Shown here: piece by piece, positions 46,840-57,809 of the stretch | Layout: each line of letters begins with the position of its first letter | Position numbering within the stretch: the stretch's first letter is position 1 | Source of the DNA: Siphonodentalium dalli | Lineage: Eukaryota > Mollusca > Scaphopoda > Gadilida > Siphonodentaliidae | Reading direction: 5' to 3' | Assembly: GCA_032622095.1 (NCBI GenBank) | Contig: CP136067.1 | Coordinates: forward strand, 132,497,990 to 132,561,989 | Length of the DNA stretch: 64,000 bases | Notes under the pieces: model-generated | Seen by the model: the letters and a program-made list of their open reading frames with translations, nothing else | Told to the model about the DNA's origin: nothing | Databases searched by the model: none | Translations under genes and position numbers: made by a program

Positions 46840-47790
46840 GTTTCATTGTTGTGTACTCATTACTCAACAGCTGAATACAATTCGCTCAACTTGTTGATTA
46901 GACATTTTAGTAAATATTTTCAGTGCAGTGGGCGCTTTGTCGCATGATCATCAACAAGGGGTGAGACTCGATTATGTTAACATATTTTATTACCAATACA
47001 AAAAAGTATAGGCAGCCAGGGATTGGGGCACATGTGCCAACCACCTATATATATATATAAATATATGCCCCATCATCAGGATGTAACACTGACTAAAGCT
47101 GCGGCAATATAATAATATAGTATAGCATCATGAAGGTACCATAAGATGAACCAATGAGCGTGAGAGCTGAAAGAGCTATATATATATGAACTGATGAATG
47201 GAAATGACGCTGCCACCGCACAACCACTACACCTCTGTTTATTGACTTTACGTATTATGGCTAAGCGCTGTTTTATATGTCGATCTAAACAGGAGCTGTG
47301 CCAGACATTTATGTGTAAAAATGGCGAAGTCTAGGAAATTGCGTGCAATGACACCATTTGGCTCGTTTTTCCCTTCATGGCACGATCTGATGTCTGGCCC
47401 ATCTGATCTGGACGTGCTATACAACGATCTATCGGACACGGCACGTGTGTGGCACGTCTAATAAAACAGTATCGTGCTAAACATGACATGTGTCGCGCTA
47501 AGATTATTCAGGGAAAGCCACTCCCCATTTGGATCCCTTTTCGAGAACATGCGAAATGTGCAGTCCTAGCGCGACCCGTGCCTGACCCGTGCCTGACCCC
47601 TGACCCGTGCCACATACTTGTTGCCCATTTGCCGTTGTCCGCTACATTGAAGGCTACGGTGCGGTATACGCGTAGGTTCGAGTTTTACCTCGCATCACGA
47701 GAACCGAGTGCTATAACGTTAACATGTTCACACAACTGTGTTGTTCTATGTTTAGTGTACACTCTGAAGACTGTAGCTTGTAACATACTG
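46840..47790. other. No supported gene
   Basis: It includes a TA run at 47047-47068. A 122-codon plus-strand frame at 47449-47817 contains a small duplicated PDPC segment but no domain. It ends within the following tandem duplication. Confidence 0.4.
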
Positions 47791-47791
47791 A

Positions 47792-47956
47792 AAATTATGT
47801 CGACATTTTTTATTTAATTGAATAACCATCAGCGCATGTTTCGGCGCGCACCGAAAGCGACACAACCAACGAAATTATGTCGACATTTTTTATTTAATTG
47901 AATAACCATCAGCGCATGTTTCGGCGCGCACCGAAAGCGACACAACCAACGAAATG
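47792..47956. repeat. 80-bp perfect tandem duplication
   Basis: AAATTATGTCGACATTTTTT to ACAACCAACG occurs at 47792-47871 and again at 47872-47951 with no difference seen. Each copy contains the inverted pair TTTCGG-CGCGCA-CCGAAA. Confidence 0.92.
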
Positions 47957-48039
47957 TGCTACTAATGGCGGATGATTTGGCGCTTGTGTCATAAAAATTG
48001 GGTATCGCCAGGAGTTAAGCTTCACTCATATATGATGTA

Positions 48040-49110
48040 CCGGTACTTATTTACTTGAAATTGCCACAAAAACACCTATTTTCATGTCACCAGCATCCAT
48101 ATCCCAGGAATGTGTGTCTCCGTCCAGGATCTCTATAGTATATTTGATAAACGGGACATCTGTACAGATGTATACATATCCACGGTCATAAAAGGGGAAT
48201 TAGGGGTCCCTGGGGGCTTGCTTCCCTCGTATGTTGTACTTATTGACTTCAAACTTGGTAAAAAGACCCACCATATTTACATGTTATCAGCATTCCGGCC
48301 CCACGAATGTGTGACTCAACCCCGGAGTTCTAGTAAATTTTAGTAAAGGGACATCTCCTGCACAGATATATAGCATGTCCATGGTCATAAAAAGGGAATT
48401 ATGAGTTATTGGTGGACTGCTTCCCGCATATGGAGGGCCTATATATAGACTAGAAAATTGAATAAAAAACATATTTCCAAATGCATATCAGCATCCCTGC
48501 AATATGAATGTGTTTCCACCCCGAAGTTCTAGCAAATTTCAGTAATGGTACATTTCCTGCACAGATTTATATATAATTTACATGATCATAGAAAGGGAAT
48601 TAGGGGTCCATGTGGGCTTGCTTCCCTCATAATGTGTACTAATTGATTCAAAATTGGGTAAACCCCCCTATTTTCATATCATCCGCATCCCTGCCCCATA
48701 AATGTGTCTCCACCCTAGAGCTCTACTGTATTTGATTAAATGGGCATCTCCTACACAGAAACATACAATATCCTTGGTCATAAAAAGGGAATTAAGGGTC
48801 CCTGTGGCTTGCTTCCCTCGCATTGTGTACTAATTGACTTAAAATTGGTTTAAAATAAACCCCATATTTTCATATAATCAGCATCCTTGCACCACGAATG
48901 AGTGTCTCCACCCAGGGCTCTAGTATATTTAAATAGAGGGACAACTCCTGCACAAATCTGTACCATAAAATGGTATTTAGGGGTTGATGGGGGCTTGCTT
49001 CCCTCATATGGTTTGCATATATCGCGACTTGAAAATTGAAGAAAACCCCTATATAATATGCGTATTATCAACATCCCGGTCCCAAGAATTGACGTCTCAC
49101 TTGCGGAGCG
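48040..49110. repeat. ~196-bp tandem satellite, five and a half copies
   Basis: The landmark CAGCATCC (or close) is at 48091, 48288, 48489, 48683, 48879 and 49069. Shared blocks are CACGAATGTGTGTCTCCACCC, GGACATCTCCTGCACAGAT, GGTCATAAAAAGGGAATTA and GGGCTTGCTTCCCTC. Copies differ by perhaps 15-20%, so the array is not recent. Confidence 0.9.
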
Positions 49111-50230
49111 CTCCTATTTTTGTTATTAAAGTAACATAAAGTTCACATACCTGTACCATTTCTAATGTCATAAGAAGGTGTATAAGCATACATAATTAGA
49201 TAAATATTGAAATATGTTAATATTGGACTTATTTGATTCTGAACTAAGCTCTCAGTGGACGTAAACAAGTTATTCCGTTGGGTGGCTCCGTCCAAAATGA
49301 AAGCCCAGTATAATTATGGAAGGCCGTGAGTTGGTTTATTCGTGTTACTTCTCAGTCTGTTTTCTTAAATATAAGCACAATACGTGCTTATTTCATATTT
49401 AAATGTTTGCAAATGGGGCTGTTTTAATAACCACAATTTAGGTCCATATAGAGCGTATTTGAGTTTACAAAAAAATGCAATTGTGAACTGATTTCGCGCA
49501 AATAAAAAATAGCCGAATTGTGGTTATTTTTTTCTCGAGAACAGGCTTGATTTTACAGCCTGTTCTTGTGAAAAGAAGTACATAACGTGATTGCTTTGAA
49601 TGCTGCGTTTTAGGCCCATACAGAGAAAAAGACGCTGCAGCGTTCAATATAAGCACGATTTGGGCTTATTTCAATACGAAATAAGCTCATATTGGCACTA
49701 TTTATTACACTTTTTCATCAATACGACTTACCAGATGCGCGCTAACTCTTTATAATGTTTGTGTTTTAGAGAAATACGTCCAATATGATCCTATGTGAAT
49801 ATATATGTCCAATTTGAACCTATTGGTACGATGATATGTTAGGATTTTTAGATGGACTTGTGGCACAATAAGAATACACAATCATTATGTAGACCCGTGC
49901 CTGTTGTTGTTATATATGACCACAGAGGCGATTTAGCAACACAAAATTACCTATTATTCAGCCATACATGACCTTTGAACATGCAGCTGCATGGGTGTAC
50001 ATGGCATTCTTTGTGATGTTTAGATGGACTATAATTGCAGGCACAATAATAATCGACAGGGATAGCACCGTGGTTGTATTTGGTATGCATACAGAGACGA
50101 TTTAGTAACGAAAACTTTTATTTTTCGCCACGCACGACTTATGCCCAATTTGTGAACAGCTGAAAGGGCATAAATGACCAGTTTAAAGATGGAACAGTGG
50201 CATAACAAGAGTCCACAGGGATAACCCCAT
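49110..50230. other. Unassigned; short hairpins only
   Basis: A 10-bp perfect hairpin AGAACAGGCT/AGCCTGTTCT lies at 49538-49566, and ATAAGC...GCTTAT words recur between 49370 and 49690. No gene. Confidence 0.4.
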
Positions 50231-50235
50231 ATAAA

Positions 50236-50990
50236 AATGTACCTGGGTAAATCCACCCAGGTTTTTTGGGCCGAAACCCAGGTAAAAATCTATCTACCAA
50301 GATATCCACCAACCATCAAGACCCCCTGAAACCTGGGTTTTACCATGATTTACCCACCTGAACTGGATAAAAAACCCTGGTATGGATAAACCTGGGTGTA
50401 TTTACCCAGGTGACCACACCCAGGTGTACCCTACCTGGGTGTTTCCCACCCAGGTGTTTCCTACCTGGGTGTTTCCCCCACCCAGGTGTACCATGGTGTT
50501 ATTCACCCAGGTGTTTCCCCCACCCAGGTGTACCATGGTGTTATTCACCCAGGTGTACCCTGGTGTTTCCTACCTGGGTGTTTCCCCCACCCAGGTGTAC
50601 CATGGTGTTATTCACCCAGGTGTTTCCCCCACCCAGGTGTACCATGGTGTTATTCACCCAGGTGTACCCTGATGTTTCCTACCTGGGTGTTCCCCACCCA
50701 GGTGTACCTTGATGTTTCCAACCCAGGTGTACCTTGGTGTTTTCTTACGCCGGTGGATTTCCCACTGAGATGCACCTGGGTTAGAAAACACCAAGGTACA
50801 CCCAGGTAAGGAAACACCAAGGTACACCTGGGCAGGAAAACACGAAGGTACACATGGGTAAGAAAACACCAAGGTACACCTGGGTAAGAAAACACCAAGG
50901 TACAACTGGGTGGGAAACATCAAGGTACACATGGGTAGGAAACACCAAGGAACACCTGGGTGAATAACACCAAGGTACACCTGGGTGGGG
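50236..50990. repeat. Inverted minisatellite built on ACCCAGGTGTACC
   Basis: From 50240 to about 50760 the plus strand repeats ACCCAGGTGTACCNTGGTGTT and TACCTGGGTGTTTCC in 20-26 bp steps, with a ~110-bp higher-order duplication. From about 50770 to 50990 it carries the reverse complement, AAGGTACACCTGGGTAAGAA. The centre is near 50765. The two halves could pair over 200 bp or more. Long frames on both strands here are by-products. Confidence 0.93.
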
Positions 50991-50999
50991 ATACCAAAG

Positions 51000-52500
51000 T
51001 GAAATGATGAGGATGGCAATGAAGTAGATTTGGATGGGATGCAGGGGTATTGTTATCAATGGAGTTGTTTTAGTATAATAGAACATTAAGGAAACTGATT
51101 GTGCAGCAATACAAGTTTATTCAAGGACAACAAACTAACTAAAGATAAAATACATGTATAGAAACACATGTAATACATAAATATATAAACTCATTAAACT
51201 GCATGGGTTAAAACTTACTGACAAGAGTTGGGTTAAAATTTTGATTAAAAAACACTTGCAAATTCCCTCTGCATATATGTATATGGTATGTTAGGCAAGT
51301 TACATGTACATGTAGTTGCAATGTATACCGGTACATGACATACCGGTGGACACAAAAATCATTATTTTAGTCATTTACCAGTATACATGTACATGTTGTA
51401 CCTTGCAACTACATCTACAGTGAGGTAGTTTTGTCTCATTTAAACTTTCTAAATGGGTTTCTCCCTTTGAATGACATAAACTAATGTGAGTATACACATG
51501 AGCTGTGTTGTGAAATACACACCAAATTTTTTTTTCTTAGTCTAAGGACATGTTTCCTGTCATTATCTCACTGCTTACAAATATATATTTGTAATAGTGT
51601 GCTGTAATGCTCCAGAAATAGTCATATTTTGTCCTGGTTCATTAGAACACATTATTTCTTAGTGTTAGAAGGACATGTTGCCTATTATTATTTGACTCAT
51701 AAACCCCCAAATGTACATGTAAGCAGAACATTTGGGAAAGAGACACACCATCTTTATCCTTTTTTTTATATCAGTAGCAATTGATCAGATAGCAAAATAT
51801 GCTATAAAAAATAGATTTCAGATGGTAGAGATTAAACAATCACATTAATTGCACCAACTCGAAACAGTTAACATACCCTGTAGAATACTGACTATGATCA
51901 AGGAGGGTGTCACACACACCCCCATCCCGCTTTGGCATGCGATATTCAGGCCATTTTCAGGTGGTATGCTATATACATACCCAATGTTATCTGGTATCAG
52001 GATTTCACACGGTAATATGACCGGCATTCATGATTCAGCAAAAAGGCTAGTATGCAGATATAATACCGGTAGCAGAAAATTATACAAATTTTGAGTATTT
52101 TCCAGCCTAAACAGACCCAAGTGATATATTTTTATCTTATTCAGTCTAATACCTCTTGATATGTTGATGTTTTGGATACTATTTCAGCAAATGTGAGAAA
52201 ACTGTGAACTGGTATTCAGTATTCATGGGTGGTAGGAGGGGTAACACCCTCATAAAGGCCACTCACAATTGAATACACCAGTATGGAAGGTGTCACCACC
52301 CCCCCCCCACCTCCCTGGCCCCAATACCAGTTAATGTAAAAGGTTGAATCATGCGTACCAGTTACAAGTAAGGAAATATTGAATGAAAACTAATATTACA
52401 CTAATAATATAGTTTTCATATACATGAACTAGTATTTGCTGAAGTTGTATCCATAACTTCTACATACCTATAGATAATAGATTGAATAAAAGGACATCCG
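51000..52500. other. No supported gene; ACATGTAC microsatellite patches
   Basis: ACATGTACATGTAGTTGCAA near 51302 and its approximate inverse near 51384-51415 form a loose inverted pair. A run of C lies at 52299-52308. Nothing else is evident. Confidence 0.4.
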
Positions 52501-52508
52501 ACCACAGT

Positions 52509-52960
52509 GTCCCCCGAAAAAGTGGCTTCATTGGGGCATCAGCTTGTCTGAAAAAAATATCAAGGCCCCTAAATCCGATACTACATTTCAGAACAATCCA
52601 ACCAGTGTCCCATGAAATGGTGAATAATAAACTATCATACTAAATTTGATTCAGATATGATCACACAAACTAAAATTATGATCCGGAAACCAGAAATTAA
52701 CACGATTCTAAGTCGAAAAAGGACCATAACTCTCGGAAATATGGGCGGAGTAATTCTAAGTAAAAAAAAAGGGCCATAACTCTCGCAAAAAATGGGCAGA
52801 GCAAACCCATATTCGAACTTGATCTTTATTTTGGTCTGATAAACTCACATACCAAATTTGCTTTTGATCTAATAACCGAAACTAAAGTTATCATCTGGAA
52901 ACCATTTCCGGACAGACGGACACCGGCTATTTTAATAGTCCCCCGAAATGTTCGGGGGAC
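52509..52960. mobile_element. Dispersed repeat with GTCCCCCGAA ends (mollusc-type)
   Basis: It starts GTGTCCCCCGAAAAAGTGG and ends in a perfect hairpin GTCCCCCGAA-ATG-TTCGGGGGAC (52938-52960). Inside is a partly duplicated block (AAAAAGGACCATAACTCTCG near 52717, AAAGGGCCATAACTCTCG near 52768) and GGACAGACGGACACCGG near 52911. I associate 'GGCCATAACTC' blocks with bivalve and gastropod repeats, from memory rather than from a search. The superfamily is unclear. Confidence 0.55.
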
Positions 52961-53327
52961 AATTACATCATAAATGTCATTTGGGCTGGAAAATAGTAAA
53001 ACAAAATTAATTTTGTGCTAGAAAAGCTGCGAACAAGCCTTTTTGTTGAATCCTGAATACCGGAATACCGGTTAAACTGCGCAAATGAATACCGACTACC
53101 AAATTAGCAGAGGGGTATGAATCATGCATGCCACCTGAAAATTGTGCATCAATGTTTTCAATTTACTTCATTTACAAGTACATGTACCTGTACAAGTACA
53201 TGTAGCTGATTCACCTAACAATTTTTTTTATTTTCAAATATGTGAGATCCAAGCGGAAATCATGAGTACTGTGCATTAGTCCGAGAGTCTGATAACCTGG
53301 GTGTTTGGTTATTATAGAGTGTACATT

Positions 53328-54596
53328 GTCTCAAAATTTGTAATCTTCATGCCCAGTTTATAGCGAGACAGTCATGTTAAGTCTAATTATAGCCACCCAT
53401 TTACACACAAAATATCTCCCCCAAAACATCAGTACATGTATGCGTAAACTATAAATTGCATAAGTATTGCATTAATTTGTGTATATTTTCATGGGTAATA
53501 CATGTTATGTATCGGGTAATTTATTTTGTATGAGGGTAATACTATTACCATACATGTATATAACTGACTAAATTAATGTGTTGTAAAACACAATCGATTC
53601 TTTCAAACCTATGTACCATCAATTGAACCTTGGACCATTTGAACCCTCAAACTATTGAACTTCCTGACAATCGAACCCATCGAACTACATGTACTAGTAA
53701 TGAACACTCTGACTAATGCACTGTACATGATTGAGTTAATGGTTATGTGACCTCAGGAATTGGTCCAAGTAATTTTTCTGCTTTACTAGTAAATGTCCTT
53801 TAAATTGTTCCAATTGTATCGACACTGATTTTTTGTTTTCATCCAAATTGCAACGAAGAACTATACACATGTACCGTCCAAGAGGCCCCCATTTGCAATG
53901 AGGCCGCAATAATAAGTCTCCCAAGTTGTAATCTTCATGCCCAGTTTATAGTGACAGTTACATGTACATGTAGGTAACATAGTAGACACCCAATTATAAA
54001 CAAAATATCTTCCCCAAAGCATCTATCAGTACATCTACATACACAGGCCCCTGGGGAAAAAACTGAAATACCAATATAGACTATACGGTGAGTATACTGG
54101 TATAGTCCATATTGGTATTATTGTATTTTTCTCTAGGGGCTTGTGAGTAGATGTATGCATAAAATATCAATTGGATAAAACATTCATTGTGTACATGTAT
54201 ATCGACAATACATGTTATGTCTCAAGTAAATAACTTTGTACTACAGTAATTGATACTCTCAACGCGGTTACCATTGAACCTTTGGACTATTGAACCCTCA
54301 AACTATTGAACTTCTTGACAATCGAACCCATCGGACTACTAGTAATGACCACTCGGTCTAACGCACTGTCATTGAATCATCATAAATATGATTGAGGTAC
54401 ATGTAATAATGTACATAATTGCGGTAATGGTTCTGTGACCCCATGAATTGCTCCAAGCTATATTTCTGCCTTAAATTTCAATCAAATTGTCCCCATTGTA
54501 TGGACTTATCGAGTTTTGGTTTTCATCCAAAAAGCCAAATTGCACTGAGAAACTATACACGTGTAAATGTATTAAGAGACCTCCATTTGCAATGAG
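53328..54596. repeat. Tandem duplication of a ~0.59-kb unit
   Basis: Unit 1 (53328-53915) and unit 2 (53916-54596) share TAATCTTCATGCCCAGTTTA, AATACATGTTATGT, AACCCTCAAACTATTGAACT, GACAATCGAACCCATCG and CCATTTGCAATGAG in order. Unit 2 is longer because of a palindromic insertion. The 62-codon minus frame in unit 1 is not conserved in unit 2. Confidence 0.88.
54043..54145. mobile_element. Palindromic mini-element, copy 3
   Basis: CAGGCCCCTGGGGAAAA, then AATACCAATATAGACTATAC, mirrored by GTATAGTCCATATTGGTAT and CTAGGGGCTTGTG. It is absent from the matching point of unit 1 (CAGTACATGTATGC), which gives an empty site. The outermost bases CTAC/GTAG are also inverse. Confidence 0.8.
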
Positions 54597-54599
54597 TTT

Positions 54600-55185
54600 A
54601 ATAGGCAGTGATGCAGTGTGCAACTGCACCAATTCTATAAACTAAACCCACAAAGTGACATATCATGGTCTATCCCCAAATAGAACATATGGTACATGTA
54701 CATGGTAAGTACTGTAAAGAATGATCTGGCTGAAAGGCGGTCATGAGAAAAATTAATGCGGTTTACCGTGGTTGAAACACTGCAGTAATTCACTTGGTTA
54801 CAACAAAAATAGTACTGCAGTAAGATTTAATACCAGCAGAAACTGCATTAGTATTGAAATGGCTTGGGTTTTTCATAGTTGACTAATCGACAGTAAAAAA
54901 TCAAGTCGAAGTAGATCTACTAATCTACAACACACATTTCCATGGAAAACTTCCAATTTACTATGTGGTTATTGAGTTAAAATCACTGAGAGATAACTGC
55001 AGTTACCATTTTTTGTGGGACTGTAATGATTCATAGCGAATTCATGCATTGTATTGGGATACGCTATCAATGATACGCATATCATGATATCATGTGTATT
55101 GCGATACAGGAAATCAAATAATTTTTTAAGATGGGAATGTGTAAATTTAGAGCAAAACCTACAATTTTCAAAGTTTAAATGTCTA
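54600..55185. other. No supported feature
   Basis: AT-rich, no repeat or coding motif. Confidence 0.4.
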
Positions 55186-55188
55186 TTA

Positions 55189-55545
55189 GGCGACACCAAT
55201 TTTTAAGTCTGGTTTACAAACATGTGGGCTGATGTGGGGAGAAAAAAAGTAGATGCAGGAGGAAAAAAAATAAAAATAAAAAAAATTGTCCACCCAATTT
55301 ATATCAAGTAAATCTTGAAATTTTACATAAATTTTAAAAAAATTGGGAATTTTTTTTTTTCAAATGAAATTCGGAACCAAACAAGACATTTCTTGTCATG
55401 AAACTATGGATCTGTAAATGATCATAAGCAGAACCGGATGTGACAGCACATGGAAATCAGTATGCGTGTAAATTCTTTGGGTTCATGAAATGGAAAAAAA
55501 GTTGTAGGAGGTGTTCGTAAACCGGACTTAAAAATTGGTGTCGCC
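55189..55545. mobile_element. PIF/Harbinger-type MITE, copy 1
   Basis: GGCGACACCAATTTTTAAG begins after TTA (55186-55188), and its inverse ends before TTA (55546-55548). The TIR is at least 28 bp. The 3-bp TWA target is typical of PIF/Harbinger. 357 bp, no coding capacity. Confidence 0.83.
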
Positions 55546-55549
55546 TTAT

Positions 55550-56560
55550 GTGTATATAACTCATATAGTTAACTATTAAAGGTGCTCAATCAGATTCGAT
55601 GGTCCCCATATAATCAGTTTCTAACAACATTTTTTTTAGAAATGCTGCTTCAGTTATCAGAATCGATTAATTGCCCAAACATAATGCTAACCACTGTCAA
55701 CTGCATGTATAGTATAAAATTGCCCGATACATTATATTTATCAACATGCTGTTCGATGAAGTTTGGCCTTATTATCAACACAAAGCCTCTTGATTTTAGA
55801 GTTATCCATCTTCATCTGCAATTTGGTCTGAGACCGTCGGCTTGTCAAATTTTTCTGGGCCACTATTAAGTCTCGATGAACTGTATCCAGTATAAACATA
55901 TTAAACCTGATAATAATTAGAGCATGCAGTCCCTATTGACATGCGGTATCCGCTAGTAATCTTACCACAGTAATATGTGTTAACTGTGATAACCAAGTTA
56001 ATTGTTTTACCACAAAAATTCTGAATTCTATCTAGACATTTTGAGACAATAAAAACAATTTCTGGTGTGGTTACAATGTCAACTTAAAAAAAAATTAATT
56101 TAAACATCGCATGCAAAAATACAACCTAACTGCAAATGTGAGGTGGACCACATTCTGTAGCGGTATAACTGACTGCGGTTGATCGCATGAACACGCCTGA
56201 ATACTGCAGTAATACCCGATGGTCAACCTTTATAAGGCGAGTTGATTAATTAAAGCATAGCTGTAATTTTACATGTATGTTCTATGGACTTTGTTGGGAA
56301 AGAGAATAGCTGTGCGAAAATGGATGATATTTCCCCACCTCAGCAGGTGTCGATTACAGAAAAATATACCAAACATACCGGTAGTCTGTTATTCCTGATG
56401 TGCTAAGTTAGAAATTTTTCAATCGAAACCTCATAAAAAAAATATAAATTCAGTTCTCAATTTTCAAACACTTCTAGGAAATTGTTAAAAAATATTGTTA
56501 AAAGATGCCCATTCGATTTGACACTGTAAATATACCCCTGTTCAAGTGTTCCTGCTATGA
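55550..56560. other. Unassigned, with one degenerate ~60-bp palindrome
   Basis: GCAGTAATACCCGATGG to GATTAATTAAAGCATAGCTG at 56204-56262 is a diverged relative of the palindrome that hosts the insertions at 57.2 kb. The 95-codon frame at 55582-55869 has no motif. Confidence 0.45.
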
Positions 56561-56570
56561 TATGCGGTTG

Positions 56571-56627
56571 GGTCCTGCTGAATTGCTATGAATTGCGCTA
56601 CCCGCATCATAGCAATTCAGCAGGACC
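56571..56627. other. 21-bp perfect inverted repeat (hairpin, 15-base loop)
   Basis: The arm 56571-56591 (GGTCCTGCTGAATTGCTATG plus A) pairs exactly with 56607-56627. Related partial copies lie on both sides (CCTGCTATGATATGC at 56551; CATCATAGCATATTAGCAGG to 56652), so it is part of a small inverted-repeat cluster. Confidence 0.88.
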
Positions 56628-57170
56628 ACCAGCATCATAGCATATTAGCAGGACCACTTGGCCAGTGGTAAAATAGTTTGTTTTCCTTACGGATATGTGT
56701 TTTCAAATAATCATGTAATGATATCTAACATACATGTATATGATCCCATTTATAGGTTTTATTCATCACGGTCAGATAAACTTTGTATACAGACAGTTTT
56801 ACCAAACTTAGAATTTTTATTAGGTGCCCAAACCAAAATATCAAAACATCACACCTAACTCAGTGGTATTATAAAGAAGCTCAAACTGTATGCTTTCATT
56901 GTAGCTGTAATTACTAGTATTAAAAATGTGCTCAATAAAGTTTGTTTTATCATTTATGGTCATTTGGAATTTGGATGCTATTTAATTCTGTTTATCTATA
57001 TAATTGGCTGCACTGCTAAATTTTGACTCATTTCAGTCATTGATGTCAGTACATGTAGTCCATCGAAATGGCGAACACAATCAAAGACAAATTACAAGAG
57101 GAAATACAACAAATCAATTTGATGTGCACTAAAACAGATACAGTAATGTCCTAAGTAATCGACCCCTTAA

Positions 57171-57664
57171 AGGTACGGTTGGCCTTGGCGGTGGGTATCC
57201 TGTGAAAATATTTCCACCCGTAAAAATCCGCCACAAACAGAAAGAACACCAAAATGTAGACAGACTTTGTCCGTATACAAATAAGAAATATCGCATAAAC
57301 AGTATGTTATTGTCATATTTTTTACCATTGTTATGTAAACAAAGGCATAAAAAGTTACTTTTCTGGTGTTTGTTTATATTATGATGGTAAACATAAAGAG
57401 CGTTCTTTGTGGGTGAATTCCTGATATGGAACGAATAAAGAGCGTTTATGCCATTTGTGTGTGATTAGCCAGCAGCATTGTGCTGTCTTCTGTAACACAA
57501 TCAGGCTCTTGCTTGGGTGAAATATAGTAAATCTTTATGATAACATGCTGTTTACGCGATGGTCATGGTATATATGAACGAAACTGTATGCGTTTTAATG
57601 TTTTTCTGTTCACGGTGATTGGAACAAATATGAATATTTTCGACAACTAAGGCCTCACGTGCCT
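57171..57664. mobile_element. TTAA-MITE family T1, copy 4
   Basis: 494 bp between TTAA at 57167-57170 and 57665-57668. It has the same ends as copy 3 (AGGTACGGTTGG...CACGTGCCT), differing from it by scattered substitutions. Confidence 0.88.
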
Positions 57665-57668
57665 TTAA

Positions 57669-57773
57669 CCACAGCAGAATTATGTGTAACTTTTCAGGAT
57701 TTAGTCGGAAATATGGCTATTTGTCATTCATCGGAAAGCTCTCCCTGAGTTTATACCCATAATTCTGCTGTGG
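57669..57773. mobile_element. Small TTAA-flanked MITE (T4), 105 bp
   Basis: CCACAGCAGAATTATG and its exact inverse bracket the unit, with TTAA at 57665-57668 (shared with T1 copy 4) and 57774-57777. Confidence 0.85.
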
Positions 57774-57809
57774 TTAAGGAGTCGATTAATTAGAGCATTA
57801 CTGTAGTTA

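Larger units (their letters stand above)
57141..57803. mobile_element. TA-flanked short palindrome split at its TTAA centre by two TTAA elements
   Basis: CAGTAATGTCCTAAGTAATC (after TA) and the inverse ...GATTAATTAGAGCATTACTG (before TA) are the two arms. With the two TTAA insertions removed the element would be a ~60-bp palindrome centred on CCTTAAGG. Order of events: the palindrome first, then the TTAA insertions. Confidence 0.72.

Noticed and set aside
47449..47817. 122-codon plus-strand frame
   Set aside because: No recognisable domain. It contains a small sequence duplication and ends inside an unrelated 80-bp tandem duplication.
49538..49566. Histone 3'-end stem-loop or terminator
   Set aside because: The stem is 10 bp with a 9-base loop and lacks the histone consensus. 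No coding sequence lies upstream.
50236..50990. CRISPR array
   Set aside because: Repeats are contiguous variants without unique spacers and reverse orientation mid-way, and the context is eukaryotic.
50382..51086. Overlapping frames of 82-121 codons on both strands, rich in HPGVPWC
   Set aside because: All three frames and both strands stay open because of the ACCCAGGTGTACC repeat. There is no start context or family.
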